DNA from: Dehalococcoidia bacterium
Lineage (GTDB): Bacteria; Chloroflexota; Dehalococcoidia; Bin125
Reading direction: 5' to 3'
Length of the DNA stretch: 64,000 bases
NCBI GenBank assembly: GCA_022825265.1
Contig: JAJDXE010000011.1
Span: 62,001 to 126,000 of the forward strand
The translations under genes were made by a program, and so were the position numbers. Below, in pieces: positions 1 through 9,175 of this stretch. Within the stretch, counting starts at the first letter, position 1. Each line of letters begins with the position of its first letter. The notes beneath the pieces are model-generated. The model saw only the letters and a program-made list of their open reading frames with translations. It was not told the DNA's origin and did not search any database.

Positions 1-2
1 TT

Positions 3-371
3 CGCGACTTCGACTCCGAGTTCAAGGACGTCGTCAACTGGGTCGTGCACGGCCTGATCGCCGCTGAGGAAATGGGTATCACCAAGGCCAACGTGGCCGC
101 CATGGCCTCGAACCCGCCGAACACCGCCGTCGCGCGTCTGCTCGGCGTCTCCTTCGAGGGCGGCGAAGTCTCCACCCTCGGCTTCGACTCGGTCGGTGCG
201 CAGTTCATCCAGCGCGCCATCGCCGCAGTCGGCAACTACGGCGAGATCTACGAGAACAACGTCGGTGACGCCGTTCCGCGAGCCTGCTCACTGAACGCGC
301 TGGCCTCCGAGGACAAGAGCAACTGTCCGCCAGGCACCGGCGGCATCCAGTACGCGCTGCCGTACCGCTAA
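3..371 (+). CDS. aapJ: Amino-acid ABC transporter substrate-binding protein, C-terminal part
   Basis: This is the last 122 codons of a gene that begins before the window. The visible protein reads through a WVVHGLIAAEEMGI segment and ends in a Cys-containing, Gly/Pro-rich tail. Both match the C-terminus of AapJ/BztA-type periplasmic general L-amino-acid binding proteins. The two cysteines near the end (SLNALASEDKSNC region) fit the disulphide typical of this family. The three genes downstream encode AapQ-, AapM- and AapP-like components, which supports the assignment. A strong terminator-like hairpin follows the stop and would let the binding protein be made in excess over the membrane parts. 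Substrate specificity cannot be read from this fragment. Confidence 0.85.
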   Translation, partial: RDFDSEFKDVVNWVVHGLIAAEEMGITKANVAAMASNPPNTAVARLLGVSFEGGEVSTLGFDSVGAQFIQRAIAAVGNYGEIYENNVGDAVPRACSLNALASEDKSNCPPGTGGIQYALPYR

Positions 372-395
372 ACGACAGTTTCCGTACACGGAATC

Positions 396-424
396 AGGGA
401 CCGTCCAACGGGCGGCCCCTTTTT
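396..424 (+). terminator. Rho-independent terminator/attenuator after aapJ
   Basis: A ten-pair G+C-rich stem (GGG-A-CCGTCC against GGGCGG-C-CCC, one A/C mismatch, flanking A-T pair) closes on an AAC loop and is followed by TTTTT. It lies between the binding-protein gene and the permease genes. It probably stops most transcripts after aapJ, leaving partial read-through into aapQMP. Confidence 0.75.
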
Positions 425-568
425 CTGTCCGTTTCCGATACATCTATCTGCTGGTCTGATCGTGTAGAGCCATCGAGATCCCATCTCGGTTAACCTGTTG
501 CGGAACCACGACCGAACAGCACCGACGGCGAACGGAACCAGATGTCCGCACAAGCAGGAGGACCACCG

Positions 569-1744
569 ATGCCCTCGGGCGAAGTGCCGCTCTTCTACCG
601 TCGCGGGTTCCGAAACGTCCTCCAGCAGGCGATCTACGTCGCCGCCACGGCAATCATCGCGTGGTACGTCTACACCTCGCTCGACCTGCGCGAGTTCGGC
701 TTCGGCTTCCTCAGCGAGCCAGCCGGATTCGCCGTCGGATCGCAGTGGCTGACCGAGGTCGACGGCGTCACCAACTCGCGCCTGACGATGTATCTGGTCG
801 GCGTCTGGTCCTCGATTCGCGCCGTCCTCGTCGCCATCCTCCTCTCCACGATCGTCGGCGTCGTCGTTGGCGTCGCGCGCCTGTCCTCCAATTTCCTCGT
901 CTCCAAGATGGCGATGCTCTTCGTCGAGATCTTCCGCAACACGCCGCTGCTCGTGCAGGTCGTCTTGTGGTACGCCATCCTGCTCGTCGGCGCGCCGATC
1001 ATCCAGAACGTCGTCAACGTCGGCGATTTTTTCTTCCTCTCCAACCGAGGCATCGCGATTCCCTGGCCGGTTCCTTCCGCAGGCCTCTGGGGCGTACCCG
1101 ACTGGTTCGTCGGCGTCTGGGTAATCGCACTCATCGCAGCCGCCCTGGTCGCGCTGCGAGTGCGCGCATCCCGTCAGGAACGAGAACGAGAGACCGGCCA
1201 GCCGCACTTCGCAAATCGCTATGCCTTCACAATCTTTGCCGCCGCTGCGCTCATTTCCTTCCTCCTGCTCGGCGTGGTCGTCTCCATCGACCGACCAATC
1301 CTCGAAGGTACCCAGTACGCCGAGGGCATGGTCATCAAGCCCGAGTTCGCCGCGCTGGTGCTCGGCCTCACCGCCTACACCGGCTCATTCATCGCCGAGA
1401 TCGTGCGCGGCAGCATCCAGGCCCTGCCCAGAGGCCAGACCGAAGCAGCCAATGCGATCGGGCTCTCCGGCTACCAGCGCCTCAGCCTGATCATCCTGCC
1501 CCAGGCGCTACGCCAGATGATCCCATCCGTTACCAACCAGTTCCTCAATGTGAACAAGAACTCGTCCTTGGCCTACGCAGTGCTCTACGACGACCTCTTC
1601 CGCGTCGCCACCGTGATTCAGAACAAGGCCGGCCACGCGCTCGAGATGTTCTTCGTGATCATCGTCACCTACATGATCATTTCATTCGCCATTTCCGCGG
1701 TGATGAACGTGCTCAATGCGCGCGTCACCGCGCACCGGTTGTAG
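569..1744 (+). CDS. aapQ: General L-amino acid ABC transporter permease, AapQ type
   Basis: Integral membrane subunit of the amino-acid importer. The protein has a first membrane segment near residues 15-35, a long periplasmic insert carrying the SNRGIAIPWP motif typical of AapQ/BztB, and a C-terminal HisM-like core. The EAA loop that contacts the ATPase reads EAANAIGLSGYQRLSLIILP. An in-frame ATG lies upstream at 542, but a perfect AGGAGG at 556-561 sits inside that extension, 7 nt before the ATG at 569. The protein MPSGEVPLFYRR... (391 aa) is therefore the likely product. The next permease starts 9 bp after the stop, so the two are almost certainly co-translated. Confidence 0.9.
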   Translation: MPSGEVPLFYRRGFRNVLQQAIYVAATAIIAWYVYTSLDLREFGFGFLSEPAGFAVGSQWLTEVDGVTNSRLTMYLVGVWSSIRAVLVAILLSTIVGVVVGVARLSSNFLVSKMAMLFVEIFRNTPLLVQVVLWYAILLVGAPIIQNVVNVGDFFFLSNRGIAIPWPVPSAGLWGVPDWFVGVWVIALIAAALVALRVRASRQERERETGQPHFANRYAFTIFAAAALISFLLLGVVVSIDRPILEGTQYAEGMVIKPEFAALVLGLTAYTGSFIAEIVRGSIQALPRGQTEAANAIGLSGYQRLSLIILPQALRQMIPSVTNQFLNVNKNSSLAYAVLYDDLFRVATVIQNKAGHALEMFFVIIVTYMIISFAISAVMNVLNARVTAHRL

Positions 1745-1753
1745 GGGGCGTCG

Positions 1754-3025
1754 ATGTCTGAACTGCCCCCAATCCCCCGTCCCGAACAGCGTCCGCTGCC
1801 GCCGGCGGGTGGGCCGCGCAAAATTGTGTTGCCGCCCCACCGTCAACGAGCCGGCCGCCCATTCCGAGTCAAGGCCCGCGAGTGGATCAGCCGCAACCTG
1901 TTCCCCTCGCTTGGCGGAACAATCCTGACGCTGATCTCCGCCGGATTCCTGGGGATCATGGTCGTCGGGATTCTCTGGTTCGTCTTCTTCGACGCCAACT
2001 GGAACGTGATCACCGCCAACCGCTGGCTGCTGTTCGCAGGATCATTCCCCCGTGAGGAAGCCTGGCGCCTGTGGACCAGCATCGCTGTCGTGATGTTCCT
2101 CATCGGACTCGCCTACGGCACCTGGTCGAGCCTGGGCCGACGCGACACCCTGTTCATCGTCCTCACCGGCGCCTTCGTGATCTTCTTGATGGCTCACGGC
2201 GGCGCAACGATCTGGTCGTCGATCTGGTTCCTGGTCGCGATCGGGCTCCTCTACCTCGGCTACTACCTCACCGTCTGGATGCCCCGAGAAACATCCCCGC
2301 GACGCGTCTGGCACCAGCGCATCGTCGGCGGCTTGCTGGCGCTCTCGCTACCGCTGGTGTTAGTCATCCTGATGGTCGCCGGCGGCGCGAACACGAGACA
2401 GTTCGACGGCTTCGTCCTCAACCTGATCCTTGCCCCCGTCGGGATCGTCGGCGGACTGGTGGTCGCGATTCCCCTCGCGCTCGGTCGCGCCTCAAACATG
2501 CGCACCATCAAGTGGACCTGCACCGCCTACATCGAGGTCGTCCGCGGCGCACCGCTGCTCGGCTGGCTCTTCGTCGCCCTCTTCATCCTCGACGACGTCA
2601 TCGGCGGCGACCTCATCATCCGCACGATGGTCGTGCTGGCCGTCTTCACCGGCGCCTACATGGCCGAGTACATCCGCGGCGGACTCCAGGCCCTCCCCCG
2701 AGGCCAATACGAAGCCGCCCAGGCCGTCGGCCTCAACCAACTCCAGGCGATGCAGCTGATCGTCCTCCCGCAGGCCTTGCGCATCTCCATCCCACCGATC
2801 GTCGGTCAGGCCATCGCCATCTGGAAAGACACCACCCTCGTCACGATCATCCTGACCCTGCGCGAACTCAAAGGCAACGCCGACTCCGCCATCGCCCAAT
2901 CGGAGTTCATTCCCGACCGGATTGAGGCCTACGTCTTCGTCGCAGTCGTCTTCTGGGTGGTCGCATTCATGATGTCGCGCATCTCCCAACGGGTCGAACG
3001 CGCACAGGGAATCGGCGAGCGCTAG
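1754..3025 (+). CDS. aapM: General L-amino acid ABC transporter permease, AapM type
   Basis: Second permease (423 aa) forming the heteromeric channel with AapQ. It has a basic, Pro-rich cytoplasmic N-terminus of about 60 residues, then several membrane segments and a HisM-type core. The EAA motif ([20 protein letters not shown]) falls in the last third. The AapM family usually carries this extra N-terminal membrane region relative to the shorter HisQ/HisM permeases, and the length agrees. Its start is 9 bp behind the aapQ stop, with GGGGGCG just upstream as a ribosome-binding site. The ATPase gene follows after 32 bp. Confidence 0.9.
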   Translation: MSELPPIPRPEQRPLPPAGGPRKIVLPPHRQRAGRPFRVKAREWISRNLFPSLGGTILTLISAGFLGIMVVGILWFVFFDANWNVITANRWLLFAGSFPREEAWRLWTSIAVVMFLIGLAYGTWSSLGRRDTLFIVLTGAFVIFLMAHGGATIWSSIWFLVAIGLLYLGYYLTVWMPRETSPRRVWHQRIVGGLLALSLPLVLVILMVAGGANTRQFDGFVLNLILAPVGIVGGLVVAIPLALGRASNMRTIKWTCTAYIEVVRGAPLLGWLFVALFILDDVIGGDLIIRTMVVLAVFTGAYMAEYIRGGLQALPRGQYEAAQAVGLNQLQAMQLIVLPQALRISIPPIVGQAIAIWKDTTLVTIILTLRELKGNADSAIAQSEFIPDRIEAYVFVAVVFWVVAFMMSRISQRVERAQGIGER

Positions 3026-3057
3026 CCTCAATCAAGAGGCGGTTTGAGGAGCTTGAG

Positions 3058-3909
3058 ATGACAGATGAACTATCGCCCGTGGACATCATCGCCGAATCGG
3101 CAGGCCCCAAGGCCGCTGCCGCTGTGCAGCCGGCGACCAACGGCGAGGGCGAAGTCTTCTCGCCCCGCCTCGCCGGCTCTCAGGACATCATCATCACCGA
3201 GAACGTGGACAAGTGGTTCGGAGATTTCCAGGCCCTCGACGACGTCTCCCTGCGCATCAAGGAACACGAGATTGTCGTCATCCTCGGACCATCTGGATCC
3301 GGCAAATCAACCTACATCCGCTGCCTCAACCGACTCGAGGAGCACGACGCCGGCCGCATCGTCATCGACGGCATCGAGCTGAACGAAGACGTCCGCGCGA
3401 TGGCCGCCATCCGCTCCGAAGTCGGCATGGTCTTCCAGCAGTTCAATCTCTTCCCCCACATCTCGGTGCTCAGCAACATCACCCTCGGACCGCAAAAGGT
3501 CCGACACATGCCCAAGCTCGAGGCCGAAGCCCTCGCCATGCAGCTCCTCGAGCGAGTCGGTATCCCCGAGCAGGCCGACAAGTTCCCCGCCCAGCTCTCC
3601 GGCGGACAGCAACAGCGAGTCGCGATCGCCCGAGCGCTCGCCATGCAACCGAAGATCATGCTCTTCGACGAGCCCACCTCGGCCCTCGACCCCGAGATGA
3701 TCAAGGAAGTCCTCGATGTCATGCAGGAACTCGCTGAGTCCGGCATGACAATGATCGTCGTCACCCACGAGATGGGCTTCGCCCGCGAGGTCGCCGACCG
3801 ACTCGTCTTCTTCGACGAAGGCGCATTGGTCGAGCAAGGCACTCCCGAGCACTTCTTCACCAACCCGCGCGAGGAACGCACCAAGCTGTTCCTTAGCCAG
3901 ATCCTCTAA
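3058..3909 (+). CDS. aapP: Amino-acid ABC transporter ATP-binding protein
   Basis: ATPase energising the AapQM permease (283 aa). Walker A is GPSGSGKST at residues 77-85, the signature is LSGGQQQR near 180, and Walker B runs into [12 protein letters not shown]; the switch His lies in VVTHEMGF. This is the polar amino-acid transporter class of ATPases (GlnQ/HisP/AapP). It carries an extra N-terminal leader of about 42 residues rich in Ala/Glu before the ABC fold begins at [22 protein letters not shown] directly before the ATG supports the chosen start. It closes the aap operon. Confidence 0.92.
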   Translation: MTDELSPVDIIAESAGPKAAAAVQPATNGEGEVFSPRLAGSQDIIITENVDKWFGDFQALDDVSLRIKEHEIVVILGPSGSGKSTYIRCLNRLEEHDAGRIVIDGIELNEDVRAMAAIRSEVGMVFQQFNLFPHISVLSNITLGPQKVRHMPKLEAEALAMQLLERVGIPEQADKFPAQLSGGQQQRVAIARALAMQPKIMLFDEPTSALDPEMIKEVLDVMQELAESGMTMIVVTHEMGFAREVADRLVFFDEGALVEQGTPEHFFTNPREERTKLFLSQIL

Positions 3910-3910
3910 T

Positions 3911-3963
3911 CCCCTCTCCCTAGGGAGAGCCTGCCCCGTGCTTGACACGGGGGGTAAGGTGAG
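3911..3963 (+). repeat. Intergenic double-palindrome element (REP-like)
   Basis: Two adjacent hairpins fill the 61-bp gap after aapP. The first is the perfect 16-bp palindrome CTCTCCCTAGGGAGAG at 3914-3929. The second has stem CCCCGTG (3934-3940) and CACGGGG (3946-3952) with loop CTTGA, and is followed by GGTAAGGTGAGGGT. CCCTCTCCC...GGTGAGGG elements of this kind are known as short dispersed palindromic repeats in many bacterial genomes. Only one copy is present in this window. The first stem could also act as a terminator, although no T-run follows it. Confidence 0.6.
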
Positions 3964-3970
3964 GGTTCCG

Positions 3971-4687
3971 ATGACCGATCTTAACGGCGTCAAAGCTCTG
4001 ACCTTCGATGTGTTCGGGACCGTCGTCGACTGGCGCACCTCCGTCTCGGCTGAGGTCGAGACCTTCCTCAAGCGCTACGGCGTCCGAGCCGACGCCGGCA
4101 TGTTTACCGACCGCTGGCGCCGCGAAGGCTACGCAGGAGGCATGAGACTGGTCCGAGACGGAGAGTTGCCTTTCCAGACCGCCGACCAGCTTCATCTGCG
4201 AATGCTCAAGATGCTGCTCGAGGAACTCGGCATCGACGCGCCGGAGGCTGAGGTAGCAGAGCTAAACCGAGCCTGGCACCGCCTGCACCCCTGGATCGAT
4301 TCACCCGGCGGACTCCAACGCCTCCGTTCCCGATTCGTCGTCTCCACGCTCTCCAACGGCAACGTCGACCTGCTGGTCAATATGGCCAGGTTCGGCGGAC
4401 TGCCCTGGGATTGCGTGCTCTCCGCCCAGGTCACCGGAGCGTTCAAGCCCGAGCCCCAGTGCTACCAGCGGGCCGCCGAGCTCCTCGGCTGTGAATCTCA
4501 AGAGGTGATGATGGTCGCCGCCCACCAGGGAGACCTGCTCGCCGCCGCCCAGACCGGCATGAGAACCGCATTCGTCCCCAGACCCGATGAAGCCGGGCCA
4601 AACTTCCCCGTCGACCTCACACCAGACCCATCCTTCGACATCGTCGCCACCGACTTCCACGACCTCGCCGCCCAACTCGCCTGCTAA
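3971..4687 (+). CDS. HAD superfamily hydrolase, haloacid dehalogenase type II-like
   Basis: A 238-aa soluble hydrolase. Motif I is FDVFGTVVDW with the nucleophilic Asp at residue 13, motif II is STLSNGN, the catalytic Lys is in GAFKPEP, and the late acidic motif is altered to MMVAAHQGDLLAA. The layout is that of L-2-haloacid dehalogenases (type II), which hydrolyse 2-haloalkanoates through an aspartyl ester. Many relatives in genome annotations have no tested substrate. The ATG at 3971 is preferred over the GTG at 3938 because the longer version would begin inside the palindromic repeat and because homologous proteins start just before the FDVFGT motif. Confidence 0.8.
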   Translation: MTDLNGVKALTFDVFGTVVDWRTSVSAEVETFLKRYGVRADAGMFTDRWRREGYAGGMRLVRDGELPFQTADQLHLRMLKMLLEELGIDAPEAEVAELNRAWHRLHPWIDSPGGLQRLRSRFVVSTLSNGNVDLLVNMARFGGLPWDCVLSAQVTGAFKPEPQCYQRAAELLGCESQEVMMVAAHQGDLLAAAQTGMRTAFVPRPDEAGPNFPVDLTPDPSFDIVATDFHDLAAQLAC

Positions 4688-4707
4688 GCACGATTGAGGA
4701 GTTCGAG

Positions 4708-5820
4708 ATGGCGGAGCAGGTGAATCTGTGGGTTGCTGGTGAAGACGGGATGGTCGAACCACTTCCGAGACGACCGCACGTCGAGTACGAGCATCACTTT
4801 GAGGAGATGCTGATTCAGCGCCCTGAGATGCTCGGCGAAGGGGTCACGTTGGTCGGCAGACAGCTGATGACAGAGAGTGGGCCGCTCGATCTTCTTGGGA
4901 TTGACGAGGAAGGGAAGCTCGTCGTCTACGAACTGAAGCGTGGCGAAGCGCCGCGCCACGCCATCACGCAGGCGATTGACTATGCCTCGTGGCTGGACTC
5001 ACTCTCGTACGACGAGCTCGCTCGTCGGATTACCGATCACAGACCTGGTGGATTCGAGCGGGAGTTCGATGACTTTGACGATTGGTACTCGGATCGGTTT
5101 GACGAAGACCAGGTAGCAGAGCTCAGGCCGGCCCGCATCGCGGTGGTCGGTCTTGGACTGGAGCCAGCCGCCGAGCGAATGGCACACTGGCTTGCCGACA
5201 AGGGTGTCGATGTCGAAGTCGTGACGTTTCACGCCTTCAAAGAAGGTGATCGGACACTGTTTGCGAGGCAGGTCGAAGTGTCGACCGACGACGTTCGAAG
5301 GCCGTTGACTTCCTCTTCACAGCGAAACGACCCGGTCTTGCGCGCAGCGGAGTTTCAAGCTGCGGAGGTCTATCAGTCTGCCTTTCAGCTGTTGGCAAGA
5401 TGTTTCGCGGAAGCGCCCTACAAGGTCCACAAATTCAAGAACGGCGTGAACTTCGCGTTGCCCACTACTGAGGACCGCCGCAGCAACAGGCACCATGGCT
5501 ATGTTGGCCCATTCGTTCGTACTGACGCCACCGGACATGTGAACATTTTTGTCCGTCGGGCAGCTGTGGACGCGTGTCCGGACGAGCTATCGACGCTGCT
5601 CGAGTCAGTCAAACCGCTGGCAATTCGAACCGAACTGCGGCGGTCCGGAAACGAGGCATTCATTACCGTAGATGCCGACAGCCTCGAACAGGTTGCGCCA
5701 CATCTGAGCAAGTTTGCCGAAGCAGCCATCGCCGCCTGGCAGCACGAATGGGACGAATGGAACGCCGACAGTTCTGCGCACGATCCAGCCACCACCCTTT
5801 CTGAAGGGAACGAATCATGA
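4708..5820 (+). CDS. NucS/DUF91-like PD-(D/E)XK nuclease-domain protein
   Basis: A 370-aa protein with an N-terminal nuclease-like domain. A helix FEEMLIQRPEML (31-42) is followed by GPLDLLGIDEEGKLVVYELKRG, giving catalytic Asp61, Glu75 and Lys77 of the PD-(D/E)XK fold, and then HAITQAIDYASWL. This arrangement is found in NucS/DUF91 proteins, which cut mismatched or branched DNA in actinobacteria and archaea. The remaining 200 residues are not recognised and may bind a partner or nucleic acid. A good Shine-Dalgarno (TGAGGAG) precedes the ATG. The stop overlaps the next start (ATGA), so it is coupled to an enoyl-CoA hydratase. Codon usage is looser and GC lower than in its neighbours, suggesting acquisition. 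Confidence 0.6.
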   Translation: MAEQVNLWVAGEDGMVEPLPRRPHVEYEHHFEEMLIQRPEMLGEGVTLVGRQLMTESGPLDLLGIDEEGKLVVYELKRGEAPRHAITQAIDYASWLDSLSYDELARRITDHRPGGFEREFDDFDDWYSDRFDEDQVAELRPARIAVVGLGLEPAAERMAHWLADKGVDVEVVTFHAFKEGDRTLFARQVEVSTDDVRRPLTSSSQRNDPVLRAAEFQAAEVYQSAFQLLARCFAEAPYKVHKFKNGVNFALPTTEDRRSNRHHGYVGPFVRTDATGHVNIFVRRAAVDACPDELSTLLESVKPLAIRTELRRSGNEAFITVDADSLEQVAPHLSKFAEAAIAAWQHEWDEWNADSSAHDPATTLSEGNES

Positions 5821-6614
5821 CCCTCAACCCCGACGCCTACACCACCATCGACATCGACAAGCGCTCCGACGGCGTGACCATCGCCACCCTCAACCGGCCA
5901 GAGAAACTCAACGCCGTCAACTCCGCCATGCACCGCGAGCTGGCCTCGTTGCCCGTCGACGCCAATCGCGACCACGAAGTCCGAGTCCTGGTCCTCACCG
6001 GCGCCGGCCGAGCTTTCTGCGCCGGCGGCGACTTCTCCGCCGACCGCGACGAGCCCATGGGCGGCCGCTATCTCAATCGCATGAATGAAGCGCGGCTGAT
6101 CGTCGACAACTGGCTCGATTGCGAGAAGCCGGTGGTCTGCGCCGTCAATGGCTACGCGCTGGGTCTCGGCGCGACCGTCGCGCTGATGGCCGATGTCGTC
6201 TACATCGGCCGCTCCGGCGTCCTCGGCGACACCCACGTCAACATGGGCATCGGCGCAGGCGACGGCGGCGGCGTGATCTGGCCCATGCTGGTCGGACCCT
6301 CCCGCGCCAAGTACTACCTCATGACCGGCGAGCACATCCGCGCCGACCAGGCCAGAGAACTCGGGCTCGTCCAGGATGTCGTCGAAGACGACGAGCTAAT
6401 GTCGACCGCCCTCGCGCTGGCCGAGCGACTGTCCAACGGCCCGCTAGGCGCAATCTCCGCCTCCAAAGTGCCGATCAACAAGTGGCTCAAGCACGTCTCC
6501 AACCTCGTCCTCCCGCTCTCCCTGTCGATGGAGGAAGCCACCATGACCGGCCCCGACGCCGCAGAAGCGCAGGCGGCCTTCCGCGAGAAGCGCCAACCCG
6601 TCTATCGGCAATAG
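5817..6614 (+). CDS. Enoyl-CoA hydratase/isomerase family protein
   Basis: A crotonase-fold protein of 265 aa, the usual length. It shows the N-terminal LNRPEKLNA segment, the first oxyanion-hole stretch (LVLTGAGRAFCAGGD) and the second in NGYALGLGATVALMADVVY. The position of the usual catalytic acid reads GAGDGGGVIWP, so exact chemistry (hydratase, isomerase or other) is uncertain. It acts on acyl-CoA esters in the cytosol. The ATG overlaps the stop of the upstream nuclease-like gene by 4 bp, which implies co-translation. A paralogue lies at 10606-11388. Confidence 0.85.
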   Translation: MTLNPDAYTTIDIDKRSDGVTIATLNRPEKLNAVNSAMHRELASLPVDANRDHEVRVLVLTGAGRAFCAGGDFSADRDEPMGGRYLNRMNEARLIVDNWLDCEKPVVCAVNGYALGLGATVALMADVVYIGRSGVLGDTHVNMGIGAGDGGGVIWPMLVGPSRAKYYLMTGEHIRADQARELGLVQDVVEDDELMSTALALAERLSNGPLGAISASKVPINKWLKHVSNLVLPLSLSMEEATMTGPDAAEAQAAFREKRQPVYRQ

Positions 6615-6774
6615 CCCGAACCTCCAATTCCTCGATAGGCTGGTTCCCAGTGCGGGGTACGCCGTGTCCGCCGGGCGCTGACGCGGCAGGGCATCAACGA
6701 CGTTGATTGGCAGGTTCACTCCTATGGTGCTTGGTCTGATGCTGTCCCCTCACCGACTGCTGAGTGGGGCGTCA

Positions 6775-8376
6775 ATGACCGCGTGGTTCCTCATCGCACT
6801 CGCCCTCTTCGTACTCATGATGGTCGCCCTCACCGCATGCACCGGCGACACCGATCAGTCCCAGGAAGCATCGTCCACGCAGCAGCAAGACCTACAACAA
6901 GATCAACAGGACGCATCGAATCAGCAGGACTCCCAGTCAGCGAGCGAGGCCACCCAACCAGACCAGCAACAGACCGCGCAAGATGAGCAACAAGATCAGG
7001 AGGGCGATCAGCCTTCCACCGCCGATGCGATGCAGCGCGACCAGGGACAACAGGCCGCCCAGCAGCAGACCCAGGACTACGCCTCCGACGATCCCTACGG
7101 CGCCCGGGACCAGACGGATCGGCAACAGTCAGTCGCCCCCGTCCCACCAGTCCGCAAGTGGCTCGCCGAGGGCACGCCCCTAACGCCAAGCGTCCCCGCC
7201 GAACGCGACGAGTACGGTTGGTCGGCCGTGATCGAGGGCGACGTGATCGCAATCGGCGCTCCCTATCACGATGTCATGGGCGACGACACCGGGGCCGTCT
7301 TCATCTTCGAGCGCATCGACGGCGAGTGGGTCGAGACCGCGTACCTGCTCCCTCCATATCCCGATCCGCTGGGCTGGTTCGGACGCTGGCTCGCCATCGG
7401 CGACGGCCGCATCGTGATCGGCGCGCCGTACGAAGACGGCCTACGACCCGACGGCAGCCGGATTGATGACTCAGGCGTCGCCTACGTCTACGAGAAGGTG
7501 CATGGCGAATGGATCCGCACTGGGACTCTCCTGCCGCAGACGGCAAATGCAGGAGCATCCTTCGGCTGGAGCGTCGCCATCCACGGCGATCGAATTGCCG
7601 TCTCCGCCTGGGAAGACCTGCTGTTCGGTGCGCAGACCGGATCAGTCACGATTTTCCGGCAGCACAAGGGACTCTGGTGGCCCGAGGCAGTGCTCCAGCC
7701 CAGTGAGGCCAGCGAGCGAATGATGTTCGGCCGCGACATCGACATGCACGAAAACGTCATCGCCGTCGGAGCCCCAGGCGACGACACGATCGCCGAGGAC
7801 GCCGGCGCGGTCTACGTCTGGCACTTCTACAACGACGAGTGGAACTTCGCCGGCAAGTTGGTCGCCTCCGATGGCATCGCGGGCGACAAACTGGGCTCGC
7901 AAGTCGCGCTGCAGAATCCCTGGCTCGCCTCAGGCGCATACGACCACGACGACCCATTCTGGAGCGCCGGCGCAACCTATGTCTGGAAGCTCGAGAACCT
8001 CTGGGAGCTCCATTCCAAGCTCGAGGCCTCCGACATGCAACCAGGCGACTGGTTCGGTTATTCAGTCGACATCAAGGATGACCGCATGGTCATCGGAGCG
8101 CCGCACCGCGGACATCCCGAGTCCGGCACGTACCGAAGCGGCGCAGCCTACGCCTTCGAACTGGTCGAAGACCAATGGGTAGAGGTCGGAGTCCTCGGCC
8201 CGGTCGACGCAATCGAGGCCGGCGAACGAGCCGAGTTCGGCTGGGTCACCGAGATCGACGGCGCCACCGCCGTCGTCGGAGCCTGGCTCGCCGACACTGC
8301 CGAGGGCGGCGAAGACGCTGGAGCGGCCGCCGTCTACGAGATCCCCACGAACGGCGAGGACGACGAAGAAGAATAG
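6775..8376 (+). CDS. Lipoprotein with Q-rich linker and seven FG-GAP-like repeats
   Basis: A secreted lipoprotein of 533 aa when started at ATG 6775. It has a hydrophobic leader ending in a VALTAC lipobox, then about 95 residues very rich in Gln/Asp/Ser, a flexible tether. The rest is seven repeats of about 50 residues, each with a (F)GW..-G-D-(V)I-IGAP core followed by GAVY(V/I)(F/W)..-W. They begin at the segments DEYGWS, DPLGWF, GASFGW, MMFGRD, DKLGSQ, DWFGYS and AEFGWV. Seven such FG-GAP repeats would close a seven-bladed integrin-type beta-propeller. A longer in-frame start at 6703 would place extra polar residues before the signal peptide and is unlikely. Ligand unknown; surface binding or adhesion is inferred. 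Confidence 0.75.
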   Translation: MTAWFLIALALFVLMMVALTACTGDTDQSQEASSTQQQDLQQDQQDASNQQDSQSASEATQPDQQQTAQDEQQDQEGDQPSTADAMQRDQGQQAAQQQTQDYASDDPYGARDQTDRQQSVAPVPPVRKWLAEGTPLTPSVPAERDEYGWSAVIEGDVIAIGAPYHDVMGDDTGAVFIFERIDGEWVETAYLLPPYPDPLGWFGRWLAIGDGRIVIGAPYEDGLRPDGSRIDDSGVAYVYEKVHGEWIRTGTLLPQTANAGASFGWSVAIHGDRIAVSAWEDLLFGAQTGSVTIFRQHKGLWWPEAVLQPSEASERMMFGRDIDMHENVIAVGAPGDDTIAEDAGAVYVWHFYNDEWNFAGKLVASDGIAGDKLGSQVALQNPWLASGAYDHDDPFWSAGATYVWKLENLWELHSKLEASDMQPGDWFGYSVDIKDDRMVIGAPHRGHPESGTYRSGAAYAFELVEDQWVEVGVLGPVDAIEAGERAEFGWVTEIDGATAVVGAWLADTAEGGEDAGAAAVYEIPTNGEDDEEE

Positions 8377-9156
8377 CTACCGATCCGGCCCCCGGACCGT
8401 CACCCCACCGTCGACCGGCAGGATCACCCCGGTCACATACTTGGCCTCATCGCTGGCCAGGAACACCGCAGCCCAGGCGATGTCCCAGGGCTCGCCCTCC
8501 TGCTTCAGCAGACTCGCATTCTTGCGACGCTCCCGCAGCTCGTCCGACATCCCACCTGAGTACACCATCGGCGTATAGACCGGACCAGGCATGATGCAGT
8601 TCGCCCGAATCCGGTCGCGCCCATGATCAACCGCCAGCGCCTGCGTCAGAGTCGCCACCGCCGCCTTGCTCACGCTGTACGCCGTCAACCCCTGAGGCCG
8701 CAGCGCCGCAATCGACGACACATTCGTAATCGCCCCGCCGCCACTCTCGCGCAGAGCCGGAACAGCATGCTTGCAAGTCAGCATCATCGACGTCACATTG
8801 ACCCGCTGGACATGCTCCCACTCAACCTCCGAGACATCCTCAACCGTCCCCCGGCCGCCAATCCCGACATTGTTGTGCAGCACATCGAGCTTCCCATACC
8901 GGCTAACCGCATCGCCCACGATCCGCGCACAGTCCTCCGTCGAGGTCACGTCGGCGACCGCAATCGCCGCGTCGTTGCCCTCCGCCCGAATCATGTCAAG
9001 CGTCGCCTGTACCGCCGCCTCATCACGATCAACAAGCAGAAGCTCCGCCCCCTCCCGAGCAAACAGGATCGCCGTCGCGCGCCCATTACCAATCCCCTCA
9101 GCACGCGATCCCGCGCCGGTGATGATCGCAGACTTCCCAGCAAGTCGATCAGGCAT
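8377..9156 (-). CDS. SDR family NAD(P)-dependent oxidoreductase
   Basis: Short-chain dehydrogenase of 259 aa. The nucleotide-binding motif TGAGSRAEGIG is at residues 13-23, the NNVG motif at 95-98, and the active-site Ser147/148, Tyr160 and Lys164 (YSVSK) are all in place. The C-terminus has VTGVILPVDGG, typical of classical SDRs. Substrate cannot be inferred from sequence. It ends base-to-base against the convergent lipoprotein gene. It is followed upstream, after 19 bp, by the MFS gene on the same strand, so the two may form one transcript. Confidence 0.88.
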   Translation of the reverse strand: MPDRLAGKSAIITGAGSRAEGIGNGRATAILFAREGAELLLVDRDEAAVQATLDMIRAEGNDAAIAVADVTSTEDCARIVGDAVSRYGKLDVLHNNVGIGGRGTVEDVSEVEWEHVQRVNVTSMMLTCKHAVPALRESGGGAITNVSSIAALRPQGLTAYSVSKAAVATLTQALAVDHGRDRIRANCIMPGPVYTPMVYSGGMSDELRERRKNASLLKQEGEPWDIAWAAVFLASDEAKYVTGVILPVDGGVTVRGPDR

Positions 9157-9175
9157 CCGATAGTCCTTTCAACGG

